Assembly (NCBI GenBank): GCA_003615045.1
Contig: ML014301.1
Span: 1 to 35,067, forward strand
DNA: 35,067 nucleotides
Direction: 5' to 3'
Source of the DNA: Caulochytrium protostelioides
Taxonomy: Eukaryota; Chytridiomycota; Caulochytriomycetes; Caulochytriales; Caulochytriaceae
This document shows, one piece after another, positions 1 to 9,260 of the stretch (positions are counted from its first letter, which is position 1; the number at the start of each line of letters is the position of its first letter). A model generated the notes under the pieces. The model saw nothing but the letters and a program-made list of their open reading frames with translations. It made no database searches and was not told where the DNA came from. The translations under genes were made by a program, and so were the position numbers.

Positions 1-345
1 GCTCGCATCGGACTGACGATCGTGTCTTATGGACGGCCCGGCCTCGATTTTAGGACGCAACCAGCTAGGTAGGTGCTTCAGCTTAGGAAGCAACTGCAAC
101 GGCTTGTCCCGTATCTGGTCGTCCTCATAGTAACACTTGGCCACATAAATGCCTCCCCATAAATCCGTGATCGAAGGCTGTTTCGTAGAGCCCGCGGTAT
201 TTTCACGTGTCGCGTGATTATTTGCATATCGATCCCTCGCTGGTAGCTCAAGCATTTTCAAGTCGCGTTTCCTACAAAATCGGCCAATTTCATGCTCAAA
301 TCGGAACTTGCCTTCCATCTGATCATTCGAGTTGATGCGGCGCAT
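1..345 (-). CDS. Partial hypothetical protein, runs off left edge
   Basis: An open frame on the minus strand starts at an ATG (343-345) and stays open for 115 codons to base 1, so its 3' end lies outside the window. I do not recognise the protein. Its composition looks protein-like: charged N-terminal third, then a segment with WGGIYVAKCYYEDDQ and a basic, Leu/Pro-rich stretch (LLPKLKHLPSWLRPK). GC is clearly lower than in neighbouring genes, about half by eye. An in-frame TGA sits two codons upstream of the ATG (349-351). A further in-frame ATG lies at 376-378, so the true N-terminus is uncertain; an upstream exon is possible. A TATA-like element lies about 110 bases upstream. It could be a lineage-specific gene, a gene remnant or part of a mobile element. 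Confidence 0.45.
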   Translation of the reverse strand, partial: MRRINSNDQMEGKFRFEHEIGRFCRKRDLKMLELPARDRYANNHATRENTAGSTKQPSITDLWGGIYVAKCYYEDDQIRDKPLQLLPKLKHLPSWLRPKIEAGPSIRHDRQSDAS

Positions 346-454
346 GAGTCAGATCTGAATGGGTTCTTCGGGGGTCATGTGCGTTCTTTTTGCGGTCTAC
401 TTTACCGTAATGCTGACCAAATAAATGCTTTGCTGGAGCAGCGATGTATGATTT

Positions 455-462
455 TATTTATA
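455..462 (-). promoter_or_regulatory. TATA-like element upstream of left-edge ORF
   Basis: The minus strand reads TATAAATA here, about 110 bases upstream of the ATG at 345, in a locally AT-rich stretch. The position would suit a core promoter if the 5' leader is 70-80 bases long. This is motif matching only. Confidence 0.3.
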
Positions 463-764
463 CTGAGTTAGTTGAGTCTAACGTGGTCGTCCATATATTG
501 ACCCAATGAGCACGCCAATCTTCAGTGGTGCCCCTAGGGCCCGTGGAATCCAGAAGGAATCCAGGAATCCAGAAGTCCCATCTCCCACGAGTGCCGTACA
601 TGCGCGACGACGCGTTGTCATACCGCCTTCGGGAACGGTGAGGACGTCAGGTCCGAGACGCACGTGAATCAGGCACGTGCCTTGGATCTACCGTCTTCCC
701 AGGGTCGGCCTGCACACGCGGAGCACCTGGCCAGAAAGGAAAGAGCCTGTCGGATGGACATCAT

Positions 765-790
765 GGACTTCGATGCAGGCATCGAAGTCC
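765..790. repeat. Near-perfect palindrome, 12-bp arms
   Basis: The 12-base arm GGACTTCGATGC (765-776) is followed by AG and then its exact reverse complement (779-790). It lies in a gene-free stretch about 300 bases beyond the stop codon of the cotransporter. It could be a binding site for a dimeric protein or a cruciform or hairpin. No neighbouring element explains it. Confidence 0.8.
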
Positions 791-1081
791 CACCAAGACG
801 ACGGTCCTTCATGCAAATAACCTCGTTCCTGCTTGCTAATCTCATTCAATCCATCGACTTCATCCCGGGTCGTCCATACCGACGAGGTTCGTCGTCCTAT
901 CGCCATGGAATCGCCGTCGCGCAGACCCATGTGGATGCATCGCAGCTCTGACGCATGCCGTCCATCGGGATCGCCCCTTCAGAAAAACTCGATCATCATG
1001 TCTATTAAGGAGGGGGGAGGGGGCGTATGATCCGATTGAAAATATTCCAAAAATAATTCAAGCAGGGCGTCTCGCGCCTGC

Positions 1082-4000
1082 TCAGAAGAACGCCGTCACG
1101 ACTTCGCGGCCCGTGCCCTTGATGAGAATCACGCGCTGCAGGCCTTCCGACAGCAGATCCAGATACTCGACGTAGTCCTGGGCGGCCTCGGCCTCGGTGC
1201 GCCCGGTCTGCGCGGCCATCGACAGGATCCGCGACGGGATCGGCAGATTCGTAAAGATCAGCTGGCAGTCGGTGCCGGCGCCCGAGTGCCGCCGCATCAG
1301 CGCGTTGATCCGCATACTCGCGTTGCGCATCTCGTTCCGCATCTGGTTCGGGTCCGGCGCGAACGGGTCATACCCGGCGCCCAACGCGGCCTCGTCCATC
1401 GCGAGGTCCGAGAGCGCCTCGGACGGCGGCGGCGGGCTGAGGCCGTTGTCGGCGCCCGCCGGCGCGAACGGGTCGATGAGGCCCGCGCTTGACGCGGCGT
1501 CGGCCTGAGCCTGCCGCGCTTGGAACTGCTCCAGCGCCGCCACGGCGGCGTCGGCCGCCGACAGCGGCGCGGCCGGCAGGGTCGTGGCGACGGGACCGGT
1601 GGCGGGGGGTGGGGACGTCGCGAGGCGCGAGGCGGCGGCGCTGATGCTGCGGCTGCTGGGCGCGAGGGGCGAGAGGCCCGTGCCGCGGGGCGCGCGGCGC
1701 GCAGCGCCGTCGGAGGCGAGCGGTCTGCCGACGCGGGCGGCAAGGCCCGTGGTCGCGGCCCGCGTGGGCGGCGGCTTGAACCACTCCGCGGGCAGCGCGG
1801 GCGCCGCGGAGCCCGACGGCGCCACCGGCAGCTGCGGTGCGTCGGCGCGCGGCGAGACCGACAGCGTGCGGCGCGCCGGCGTCGGCGAGCCCGGCGACGG
1901 CGGCGTCGGGGAGCCCCCGAGGCGGTGCCGTGCCGACCGCGGCGCGGCGCTGCCGGCCGCTTCGCCGGGGGCGGGGGCGGGCAAGGGCGGCGGCGGCGGC
2001 GGCGGCGAGTCGACTGGCGAGATCTGGGCGAGCGCGTGGGCGACGAGCGTCGCGGTGTTGTCCTCGTGCGCCGCGGCGCGCAGGCTCGAGATCGAGACGC
2101 CCGGGCGCAGCTGCATCGCCCGCGGGTTCCCGGGCGAGGCGCTGGCGGCAGCGGGCGCGCGCGGCCGCGGCAGCGCGGGCACGCTGTCGGACGCACTGCT
2201 GATGCTCGTGCCCGTGGTGCTGGTGCTGGTGCTCGTGCCGGTGGTGCTGGGGCTGCCGCCGAGGCTGGCGGGCGACGCGGCGGGGAGAAAGTCGGCGAGC
2301 TCCGAGACGTCGGCAGCGGCGGCGGCGCCGCCGCCGCCCAGCTCGGCGCCGCCGTTGGCGCCCGCCGCGGCGTTGGCGGCGGCGGCGCGGCGAAGCGCTT
2401 GGTGCTGCCGCGCCGCAGGGGACGCGACGGGCGGCGCCGCCGGCCCCGTCGGGGCGGGCAGCCCCTTGGGGGTGGTACGCGCCGTGCCGGCGCCGGCACC
2501 GGCACCGGCACCGGCGGCGGGGACGGGTGATCCCGGCGAGGCGGTCTCGCGGATGGGCGTGAGCATCAGCGAGTTGTGGCGCGCGCGGTCCGTCTGCGCC
2601 ATCGCGAGGGCCTTGGGCACCGCGGCGGCGGGATCCGCGGCCGTGGTGTCGCCATCGCCGCCTTCGGCCGCCAGTGCCGCCGCCGCCGCCGCCTTCTCTT
2701 GGCGCTGGGTCGCGATACGTAGGCGCAGGAGGTTCGACTGACGCGGGGAGAACGGGGTGCTGCTGCTGCCGCCGCCACCGCCGCCGTGGGCCGCCGCCAT
2801 CGTGGCGCGGCGCTGGGACGACGACGGCCCCGAGATGGACTGGAACATGCGGCGGGCGCTGTTGGCGATCATGCTCGGCTTGCGCATGGGCGGCTCGGGC
2901 GTCTGCGCGGCGTCCTCGGGCTTGTTCATGGCGAGCACGTTGGTCGCGCCGCTCAGGCCCTGCTGGCGCAGGATGTGGTCGCGGTCGGCCTCGCGGACGG
3001 TGTCGTCCTCGTAGCGGAAGGCCTCCAGCTCGTAGTCGGCCTCATCGCCGAGCTCGAGCACGTCGGCGAACGCGTCGATGCGCAGGTTCCGCAGCGTCGT
3101 CTTGAGGTTGCGGAGCAGCGTGACCGAGTTGTCTTCCTGCTGCGCGACGGCAAAGATGCGCAGCCGGCAGCCGCGCCACGTTTTGTGCTGGTTGAGCAGG
3201 TACGGCAGCAACGTGAGGATGCCGCCGTCTCGGATGAGCCAGTAGATATCGATGGTGCCGCGGACCTTGGTGACGGGCGTTGGGATGCGGCCGTTCGACT
3301 GCGCCGCCTGGCGCAGCAGCCTCGGATTGCGCGTCGGGAAGGTGGCGATGCCGCGGACCACCAGCAGTGCCTTGTCGGCGGCATGGACGCCGTTGACGAC
3401 GTGCACAAAGGCCTCGCAGTCCTGCGGCGTCCGCGCCAGCGCGTCGGTGCCCATGGGCTCCGGATAGCCGAGGACGACGGTGTTGGGCCGCAGAGTGCCC
3501 AAGCCACACGTCTGGACCGTCGACAGGATGCCGTCGACGAGCGACGGCGCCATCAGGACCTCGGTGAGGGCCTCGAGGCGCTGCTCCTGGACCGTGTCGT
3601 CGAGGATGCGGCGGGCGCGGTGGACCCGCGCGAGGGCGTCGCTGTCGGTGACGCGGCCTTGCAGGACGGACGCGATCACGGTCAGACCGCCGGCGCGCTT
3701 CAGCTGGCCGACAAACTCGAGGGCGCGCGGCTCGACGACGACGCCCTGGTCGATCTGGAGCTCGGTGAAGATGAGGAACTGCGGCCGCCAGTTGTGCGTC
3801 GGCAGATCGTTGACGGACGAGAACGGATTCCGGGGATCCTTCAGCAGCTGGTAGCGGTGCTTCTCGAGCGCCATCAGGTTGCGCTGGCAGACGTAGAGGT
3901 TGATCGCGGGGCCGCCGTAGCCCCAGGAGACGTTCGCGCCCTTCCACTGGATGTACTTGAACATCAGGCCGATGATGACGATGGCGATGAGCGAAATGTA

Positions 4001-7000
4001 CCACGAGATGAGGAACATGAAGGTGACGCAGACCACGACGCCAAACAGCGACACGACCCAGTGGTAGTAGCGCCATGAGGGCCGCCACGAGGGCTCTTTG
4101 AGAAAGCCGAGCACGGTCGTCGAGAGATTGATCGAGCCGTAGCAGAACAGGTAGAACAGGGTCACGATCTGCGCGACGGCGTCGAGACTGCCGGACATGA
4201 CGGCAGCGAGCGCAATGATGTAGCTAAAGAACTGCGCGCGGCGCGGCTCCGACTGCCAAAACGTGCTGTGCAGCCAGGACTGGATGCGCGTCGTCAGCGG
4301 CAGCCGCGCGAGGCGGTCGTGCATCATCTGCAGGGACGCGGCACCGGGCGAGAGCGGGCTCGCGATGGCGCGCGACGGCGGCACGGCCGTCGAGCCCGCG
4401 AGACTCGACTGGATCGAGGCCTGGGCGTGGGCGCCGACGGTGCGCTCGTGGCCCTGGCTCGACGCGTGGGTCGCGGCGGCGGCGGCGGCCGCCGCCATCT
4501 TGAGCTCGGTGCGGCCGACAAAGATCCGCAGGGGCGGGACGATGTTGTCCTGGCTCATGGCGGCGAGCAGCGCGGGCGCGTTGATGAAGCACTGCAGGCC
4601 GGCGCCATAGCCGCTGATCAGGACGCCGATGAGGACGACCCACTTGGTGGGCCAGGCGACGAGGGCCGTCACCAGCCCGACCGAGGCGATGCGGCTGCGC
4701 AGCAGGTCCCCCGAGACGACGGTGCCGAGCAGCAGGATAAACACGACTGACGTCAGCGTCGTGACCATGTGCGCATACAGCGTGCCGATCGGGATCGAGC
4801 GCTGGCTGTGGCGCAGGTACTTGACGCGCGAGACCGCCGTCAGGATGCCAGTGCAGGACGGATAGAAAATCCCGAACAAGCGGAAGAAGTTGGCGTTCTG
4901 AGGCTCGCCCTGCACGTCGGGGGCGCCCGAGGACGGGGCCCAGTTGGCGCGGAAGTTGCCCGGAAACCCGGTGATGCCCGAGTGGGTGTGGCGGCGGTTG
5001 CTGGCGAGCAGGCCGACCAGGGTCGCGAGCACCGAGAGCGCGAGCGCGCCGCCTGTCACGACCGAGAGCTTCATGGCGCGCGGACTGCCCGAGGTGACCG
5101 TCAGGAATAGCAGCGTGATAATGACGGTGCCGTACACGCGGATGTTCGTCTGGGGAGCGCCGAGCGAGAGCGACGGCGTTAGATAGGTCGCAAAGACTTC
5201 GGCCATACCGATGATGTAGATCGAGGACCCGATGACCTGCGCAAAGTAGAAGAGGATGCCGACCGAGCCGCCAATCTCCTTGCCGAGGCTGCGCGAGATG
5301 ACGTAGTACGGCCCGCCGCTCGCGAGACGGCCGTTCGACACGATCGCGTTCATCGACAGGATCGTCAGCAGCGTGCTCAGGTTCGCGAGCACGCAGATCA
5401 GCAGCGCCTGCCCGATGCCGGCGACGCCGATTATCCACGGCATACGGGCGAAGATGAGGATGCCGACGATCGACTGCACCGTCGGAATAAAAACGCCACG
5501 AAACGTGCCGAACCGGTGGGTCTGGCCGTTGCGGCGGTGCCGGTGACGGCGCGCGGGCGCCGACGAGGCCGCGGACGGCGGCGCGGTTTTGCGCCCGGGC
5601 AGCCGCGCGCTGCGCGTCGTGACCGCCGTCTTGAACCGCCGCCACGCCCAGCCGAGGCGGCTGCCGTCGCCCGGGCTCCAGGGCCGCCGCGCGGCCGCGG
5701 CGCCGCGGCCGGCGTCGGAGCCGTCCGGATCGCCGCGGGCCGCGGCGTCGGCCTCGCCCGGCACGCCGCTGCGCCGGCGGTTCGCCATCGTCCCGCCCGC
5801 CCCGTGCCACAGGGTCTGCTGGCTGTGGGCGGTGGACTGCGCCTGGCTGTGCGCGCCGTTCCACTCGCTCTCGTGGTCGGTCCAGTCGTACTCGGAGCCG
5901 CTCAGACTCATCGGGCTCAGCAGGCCGGCTTCCGGGTCGGCGTGGCCGCGGAACGGCGGCGGGGCCGCCGGGCTGGCCGCCAGGAGGCTCGCCGGCCGCG
6001 CGGCCAGGGCGGGCAGCGCCATCACCGGCATCGCCGAGCCGAGCACGCTCGGGCGGCCCGGGGGCGAGAGCGCCGTCGGAGTCGTCGCGGCGAGGCTGCT
6101 GGCGACGGCCATCTCGCGGTCCGGCGAGAGCGCGTGCGGCATTTGCCGCGCGGGGCGGCCGGGGTGGGTGCCGCCGTACCCGGGCGGCAGCGGCGGCGAG
6201 CGGCCCGACAGCATCGCCTCGCGCGGCGGCGTCGGCATGGCCGGTGGCGAGCGCAGGGCGGCGGCGGCCGCGTCCGGCGACGACCGCAGCGGGTACGTGA
6301 GGTCGTTGCCCATGGATCCCGAGCGTCGCCGGCCCGTGATGATGCGCGGCACGCCGAAGCGGTTGGTCGGCGCCGCGGCCGCCTCGCCGCCGCCGCCGTT
6401 GGCCGGGTGAGTGATGCCGTGGTGAGGCATCCCATGGACCGTGAAGTGGGTCTGCGGATGCATGGGCCCCAGCGCGGCGGGCGGGGCGGCTGACGGACGA
6501 CCGGCCGAGGCGCTGGCGAGCGGCGAGGGCTCGGCCGTCGGCGGCGACCGCGGCGTGGCGGCCTCCAGGCCGAGGCCGACGATGGCGCGCCGCCGCTGCG
6601 GCACGTGGGCGGGATCGAAGGCCGTGCCCGGGATGCCCTTGGGCGGCGACAGGGTCGTGGCGCCGCCAGCGAGCTCGGGCGTGACCCGCGACGGGGCGGC
6701 GCCCATGTCGTCGTCGTCGTCGTCATCGTCATCGTCGCCGTCGGCGTTGACTTCGGGAAATAAGGACCGCGAGCGGTCGAGATACGCCGAGAGCGGCACG
6801 GCCGCGTTGTCGTTGCCGTCGCCCCACAGACAGAGGATGGACGGGGGCTGGTGGGTGCCGGAGGCGCGGAAGGACCGCGTCGTCAGGCTGTTGCCGTCGG
6901 CGTCGGCGCTCGCGGGCGGTCGGAGCTGCGGCCCGAGGCGGCCTGCCGCCATGCTCAGCGGCAGCGGCGTGCCCGCCTGGGGCGTCGCGGCAGACGCGGT

Positions 7001-7312
7001 GTGCTGGTGCGCGACATAGGAGCCCTCGGAGCCGGGCGTCGGCACGACGAGCATCGGCACGGCCAGCCGCGTCGGCCTCGCGGCGCGCGGCGCAGCCACG
7101 GCGGCGGCATGGGCGGCGGCTGCGGCGGCCGCCACGGCGGGCGAGGGCATTGCGGCAGCATCCTGGCGGCGCCGGCGAGGGCCGAGGTCCGGGTGCTCGA
7201 GCGCCAACGTCGAGGTCCCGGCGATCGCGTCGGCCGGTGCGGGCGCGGGCGCCGGCGGCGGCGGCGGCGAGGCGGACGTTGAGGCCACGGGCGCGTCGGC
7301 CGGCGCCGGCAT
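1082..7312 (-). CDS. Cation-chloride cotransporter (SLC12/Vhc1-like)
   Basis: Predicted 2076-residue membrane transporter for coupled cation and chloride movement, single exon. The first ATG of the frame is at 7312; the frame is open upstream only from a GTG. Residues 1 to about 600 are Ala/Pro/Ser-rich and disordered, with an Asp run. The amino-acid permease core (about 605-1120) has a dozen hydrophobic segments and family signatures: GVFIPTVQSIVG, GGPYYVISRSLG, IFYPSCTGILTAV, INAPALLAAMSQDNIVPPL. The cytosolic CCC domain follows (about 1120-1485), then about 500 residues of low complexity, then the conserved end with TNLPIPSRILS and a terminal GREVVTAFF. Yeast Vhc1, a vacuolar member, is about half this length. 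An extra loop of about 80 residues (about 935-1025) interrupts the permease core. The fold is certain; the transported cation and the membrane are inferred. Confidence 0.93.
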   Translation of the reverse strand: MPAPADAPVASTSASPPPPPAPAPAPADAIAGTSTLALEHPDLGPRRRRQDAAAMPSPAVAAAAAAAHAAAVAAPRAARPTRLAVPMLVVPTPGSEGSYVAHQHTASAATPQAGTPLPLSMAAGRLGPQLRPPASADADGNSLTTRSFRASGTHQPPSILCLWGDGNDNAAVPLSAYLDRSRSLFPEVNADGDDDDDDDDDDMGAAPSRVTPELAGGATTLSPPKGIPGTAFDPAHVPQRRRAIVGLGLEAATPRSPPTAEPSPLASASAGRPSAAPPAALGPMHPQTHFTVHGMPHHGITHPANGGGGEAAAAPTNRFGVPRIITGRRRSGSMGNDLTYPLRSSPDAAAAALRSPPAMPTPPREAMLSGRSPPLPPGYGGTHPGRPARQMPHALSPDREMAVASSLAATTPTALSPPGRPSVLGSAMPVMALPALAARPASLLAASPAAPPPFRGHADPEAGLLSPMSLSGSEYDWTDHESEWNGAHSQAQSTAHSQQTLWHGAGGTMANRRRSGVPGEADAAARGDPDGSDAGRGAAAARRPWSPGDGSRLGWAWRRFKTAVTTRSARLPGRKTAPPSAASSAPARRHRHRRNGQTHRFGTFRGVFIPTVQSIVGILIFARMPWIIGVAGIGQALLICVLANLSTLLTILSMNAIVSNGRLASGGPYYVISRSLGKEIGGSVGILFYFAQVIGSSIYIIGMAEVFATYLTPSLSLGAPQTNIRVYGTVIITLLFLTVTSGSPRAMKLSVVTGGALALSVLATLVGLLASNRRHTHSGITGFPGNFRANWAPSSGAPDVQGEPQNANFFRLFGIFYPSCTGILTAVSRVKYLRHSQRSIPIGTLYAHMVTTLTSVVFILLLGTVVSGDLLRSRIASVGLVTALVAWPTKWVVLIGVLISGYGAGLQCFINAPALLAAMSQDNIVPPLRIFVGRTELKMAAAAAAAATHASSQGHERTVGAHAQASIQSSLAGSTAVPPSRAIASPLSPGAASLQMMHDRLARLPLTTRIQSWLHSTFWQSEPRRAQFFSYIIALAAVMSGSLDAVAQIVTLFYLFCYGSINLSTTVLGFLKEPSWRPSWRYYHWVVSLFGVVVCVTFMFLISWYISLIAIVIIGLMFKYIQWKGANVSWGYGGPAINLYVCQRNLMALEKHRYQLLKDPRNPFSSVNDLPTHNWRPQFLIFTELQIDQGVVVEPRALEFVGQLKRAGGLTVIASVLQGRVTDSDALARVHRARRILDDTVQEQRLEALTEVLMAPSLVDGILSTVQTCGLGTLRPNTVVLGYPEPMGTDALARTPQDCEAFVHVVNGVHAADKALLVVRGIATFPTRNPRLLRQAAQSNGRIPTPVTKVRGTIDIYWLIRDGGILTLLPYLLNQHKTWRGCRLRIFAVAQQEDNSVTLLRNLKTTLRNLRIDAFADVLELGDEADYELEAFRYEDDTVREADRDHILRQQGLSGATNVLAMNKPEDAAQTPEPPMRKPSMIANSARRMFQSISGPSSSQRRATMAAAHGGGGGGSSSTPFSPRQSNLLRLRIATQRQEKAAAAAALAAEGGDGDTTAADPAAAVPKALAMAQTDRARHNSLMLTPIRETASPGSPVPAAGAGAGAGAGTARTTPKGLPAPTGPAAPPVASPAARQHQALRRAAAANAAAGANGGAELGGGGAAAAADVSELADFLPAASPASLGGSPSTTGTSTSTSTTGTSISSASDSVPALPRPRAPAAASASPGNPRAMQLRPGVSISSLRAAAHEDNTATLVAHALAQISPVDSPPPPPPPLPAPAPGEAAGSAAPRSARHRLGGSPTPPSPGSPTPARRTLSVSPRADAPQLPVAPSGSAAPALPAEWFKPPPTRAATTGLAARVGRPLASDGAARRAPRGTGLSPLAPSSRSISAAASRLATSPPPATGPVATTLPAAPLSAADAAVAALEQFQARQAQADAASSAGLIDPFAPAGADNGLSPPPPSEALSDLAMDEAALGAGYDPFAPDPNQMRNEMRNASMRINALMRRHSGAGTDCQLIFTNLPIPSRILSMAAQTGRTEAEAAQDYVEYLDLLSEGLQRVILIKGTGREVVTAFF
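6707..6744 (+). repeat. GTC/ATC triplet repeat encoding an Asp run
   Basis: Tandem GTC with some ATC triplets. Read on the minus strand it encodes a run of about ten aspartates in the disordered N-terminal region of the cotransporter. Probably a microsatellite tolerated in frame. Confidence 0.8.
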
Positions 7313-9260
7313 GGCAGCGGCACGGGCGGGCGTCAGGGTGACAGCGGGCGGCGCAGGCCGCGGCAGCGGCACCGTCGGGAGGCCGATCGGGCCCGAACGG
7401 CGCCGCGATCGTCGGCGGCGCGTTCACGGGGACCGCGGGAGCTGGCGCTGGCCGCGCGAGCGGCGCGGACAGCGTTGCGGCGGCGTCGGTGCGCGGCGGG
7501 TGCGGCGCGCGGCTTGGCCGGCGCCGGTCGCGGGAGAGTCGCTCGTGGGATCGGTCCGAGCGCACGATCGAGCAGGATCAGCGACGGACGACGGAAGACG
7601 GCGAGGCGCGTGGCAGCGTCACGGCTCGGGCATCCTCGCGTCGTGCTGGTCGATGATACCGCTGCCAGGGCACGGACGGCCTGCAGGCTCATGAAGGCGC
7701 GGGCCGGGTGCGGGTGCAGACCCAGGCGTGCGTGTGGGAACCCCCGCAGAGCGGAGTTTCACGACAGCCACGTGATCGAACACGAGGGGAAGGCCACCGC
7801 GGATGCTGACGCGATGGGGATCGGCCACCGACGGCAACGGAGGCGACCCGACGGCCGCCATGATGCGTTCGGCAAGACAAACCCTCTGCAGAACCCCCAC
7901 TTGACGTCTCGCCGCGGCGCGATCCTGCTCGTCTCATCGCGAGAGGCGCCCCAGGTATGCCGGAGGCGCCGCCGGGGGCCTGCCGACGGGCTTCGGCGGC
8001 CTTCGCTCCTATTTTTGCGGCGGCGGCGGCGGCCGCCGCTTTAGTCGCTGTGGCGTTTTGCTCGCGATGGGCAAAATAACACGTCGACGCGGGCGGACGT
8101 GGAACCCAGGCTCGGACGGCCGATCGCCACCATCACGTGACCACGACAGGCATGCCCAGTCACGGGCCCGAGTCGTGCCCTGATGTCCGCAAGCCCAGCG
8201 AGCGATCGCGTCCGAGCCGCCCTGCGCGAGCCCTCGGCTCGTCCGGTCGCCGTCGACTCGCTGGAGCCGCGCTGGAGCCGCGCAGGAGACGCGCGTCGGC
8301 GTTGGCTTGAGCCGACGTCCATGGCGCCGACGAGCGAGCAACGCCATTGTATGCCGTTTCACTCGTTGATCCGGACGAATGGCACGGCCCATTGGCAGAG
8401 GTTCCGCGGCTCAGGGGAGAGCGTCCCCGGCATGGTTGGGGATGCCACGGGAGCCACGTCCGCCGGCGAGCGCTCCGACGCCGGATCCGATGGCGACATG
8501 AGAGACCTGCCCACGCGCAGGGACCTCGACGGGTCGGCGTCCCGTCAGCGCTGTCGAATGCCGACGGTCGACTGTCCGCGGTTGAAGATCTCATCGCGAC
8601 GGTCGACGGTCGACGTGGCGAGACGACGCGGGCAGTCGAGGCGGCAGCGACGGATGTGCGGCCACGCGGGACCCCGCCAAGTCCTGCATGGACCGGCTTG
8701 GGACAAGCATGGGCGGCGCCGACCCCTTCCAAAGGTCGCACCAGCCATGAGGCCGCCGCATGGCCCACGCTGTCATTGGATTGTCGCTTTCTGTGGCGCG
8801 GCCGAGGCGGGCGACCCGAGCCTTCGTCGCACGACCTCCCCGGCTCTCGACGCCACATCGCGTTGGTGGCCACCGGCCACGGCGGCGGGCTCGGCTTCAT
8901 ACCACGAGACGGCCGTCCGCGACGCGGATCCACCTCCCGCTTTGGAGTCCGAGCAGCGACACCGGAGGCTCGCTCGCCGCTTCTCAGGGTGCCGATCATT
9001 GTCCCGGCTGCCGCTGATCCCCTCGGCGCCTCCGGCATCTTCTCTGCTCTTGATCGCGCCGGCCCCCCGACGCCCGTCAGCGAGGACCCCGGCCCGCCGG
9101 CCCTGCCCGCCGGTCCCTGCCCGCTGCTGCCCTCGCCGACGCTTCCAGGTCTCCATGAGGCACGAGCCGCGGCGCACGTGGTCGACACCCACGAGATCAC
9201 GGCCTCGCTTCCTTCGCTGATCCCGATCGCCCACCGCGCACCGCGCCTTCCGCCGCGTCG
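7313..9260. other. Divergent intergenic region, about 1.9 kb
   Basis: This spacer separates the starts of the cotransporter (minus) and the TMCO4-like gene (plus) and should hold both promoters. Long overlapping frames exist on both strands, but they are Arg/Pro/Ala-rich shadows expected in GC-rich DNA and I recognise none. Visible sequence elements are CACGTG at 7769-7774, 8134-8139 (within TCACGTGA) and 9175-9180, a CGG-rich run near 8018-8040, an 11-base tandem CTGGAGCCGCG at about 8261-8282, and repeats of ACGGTCGAC near 8570-8612. No clear TATA box. Confidence 0.6.

Larger units (their letters stand above)
346..1081. other. Intergenic region with a 26-bp palindrome
   Basis: No supportable gene. 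The short ORFs here overlap on both strands and resemble nothing known. The stretch holds a short direct repeat of GGAATCCAGAA near 546-575, two CACGTG hexamers (661-666, 674-679) and a near-perfect palindrome at 765-790. The last 60 bases are A/T-rich and probably include the 3' end of the cotransporter gene. Confidence 0.6.

Noticed and set aside
1297-2741. Long frames of 300-400 codons opposite or within the cotransporter gene
   Set aside because: Arg/Ala/Gly-rich shadows of GC-rich low-complexity coding DNA, overlapping a clearly conserved gene.
7313-7372. N-terminal extension of the cotransporter to 7372
   Set aside because: The codon at 7372 is GTG, not ATG. The first ATG of the frame is at 7312, with G at -3.
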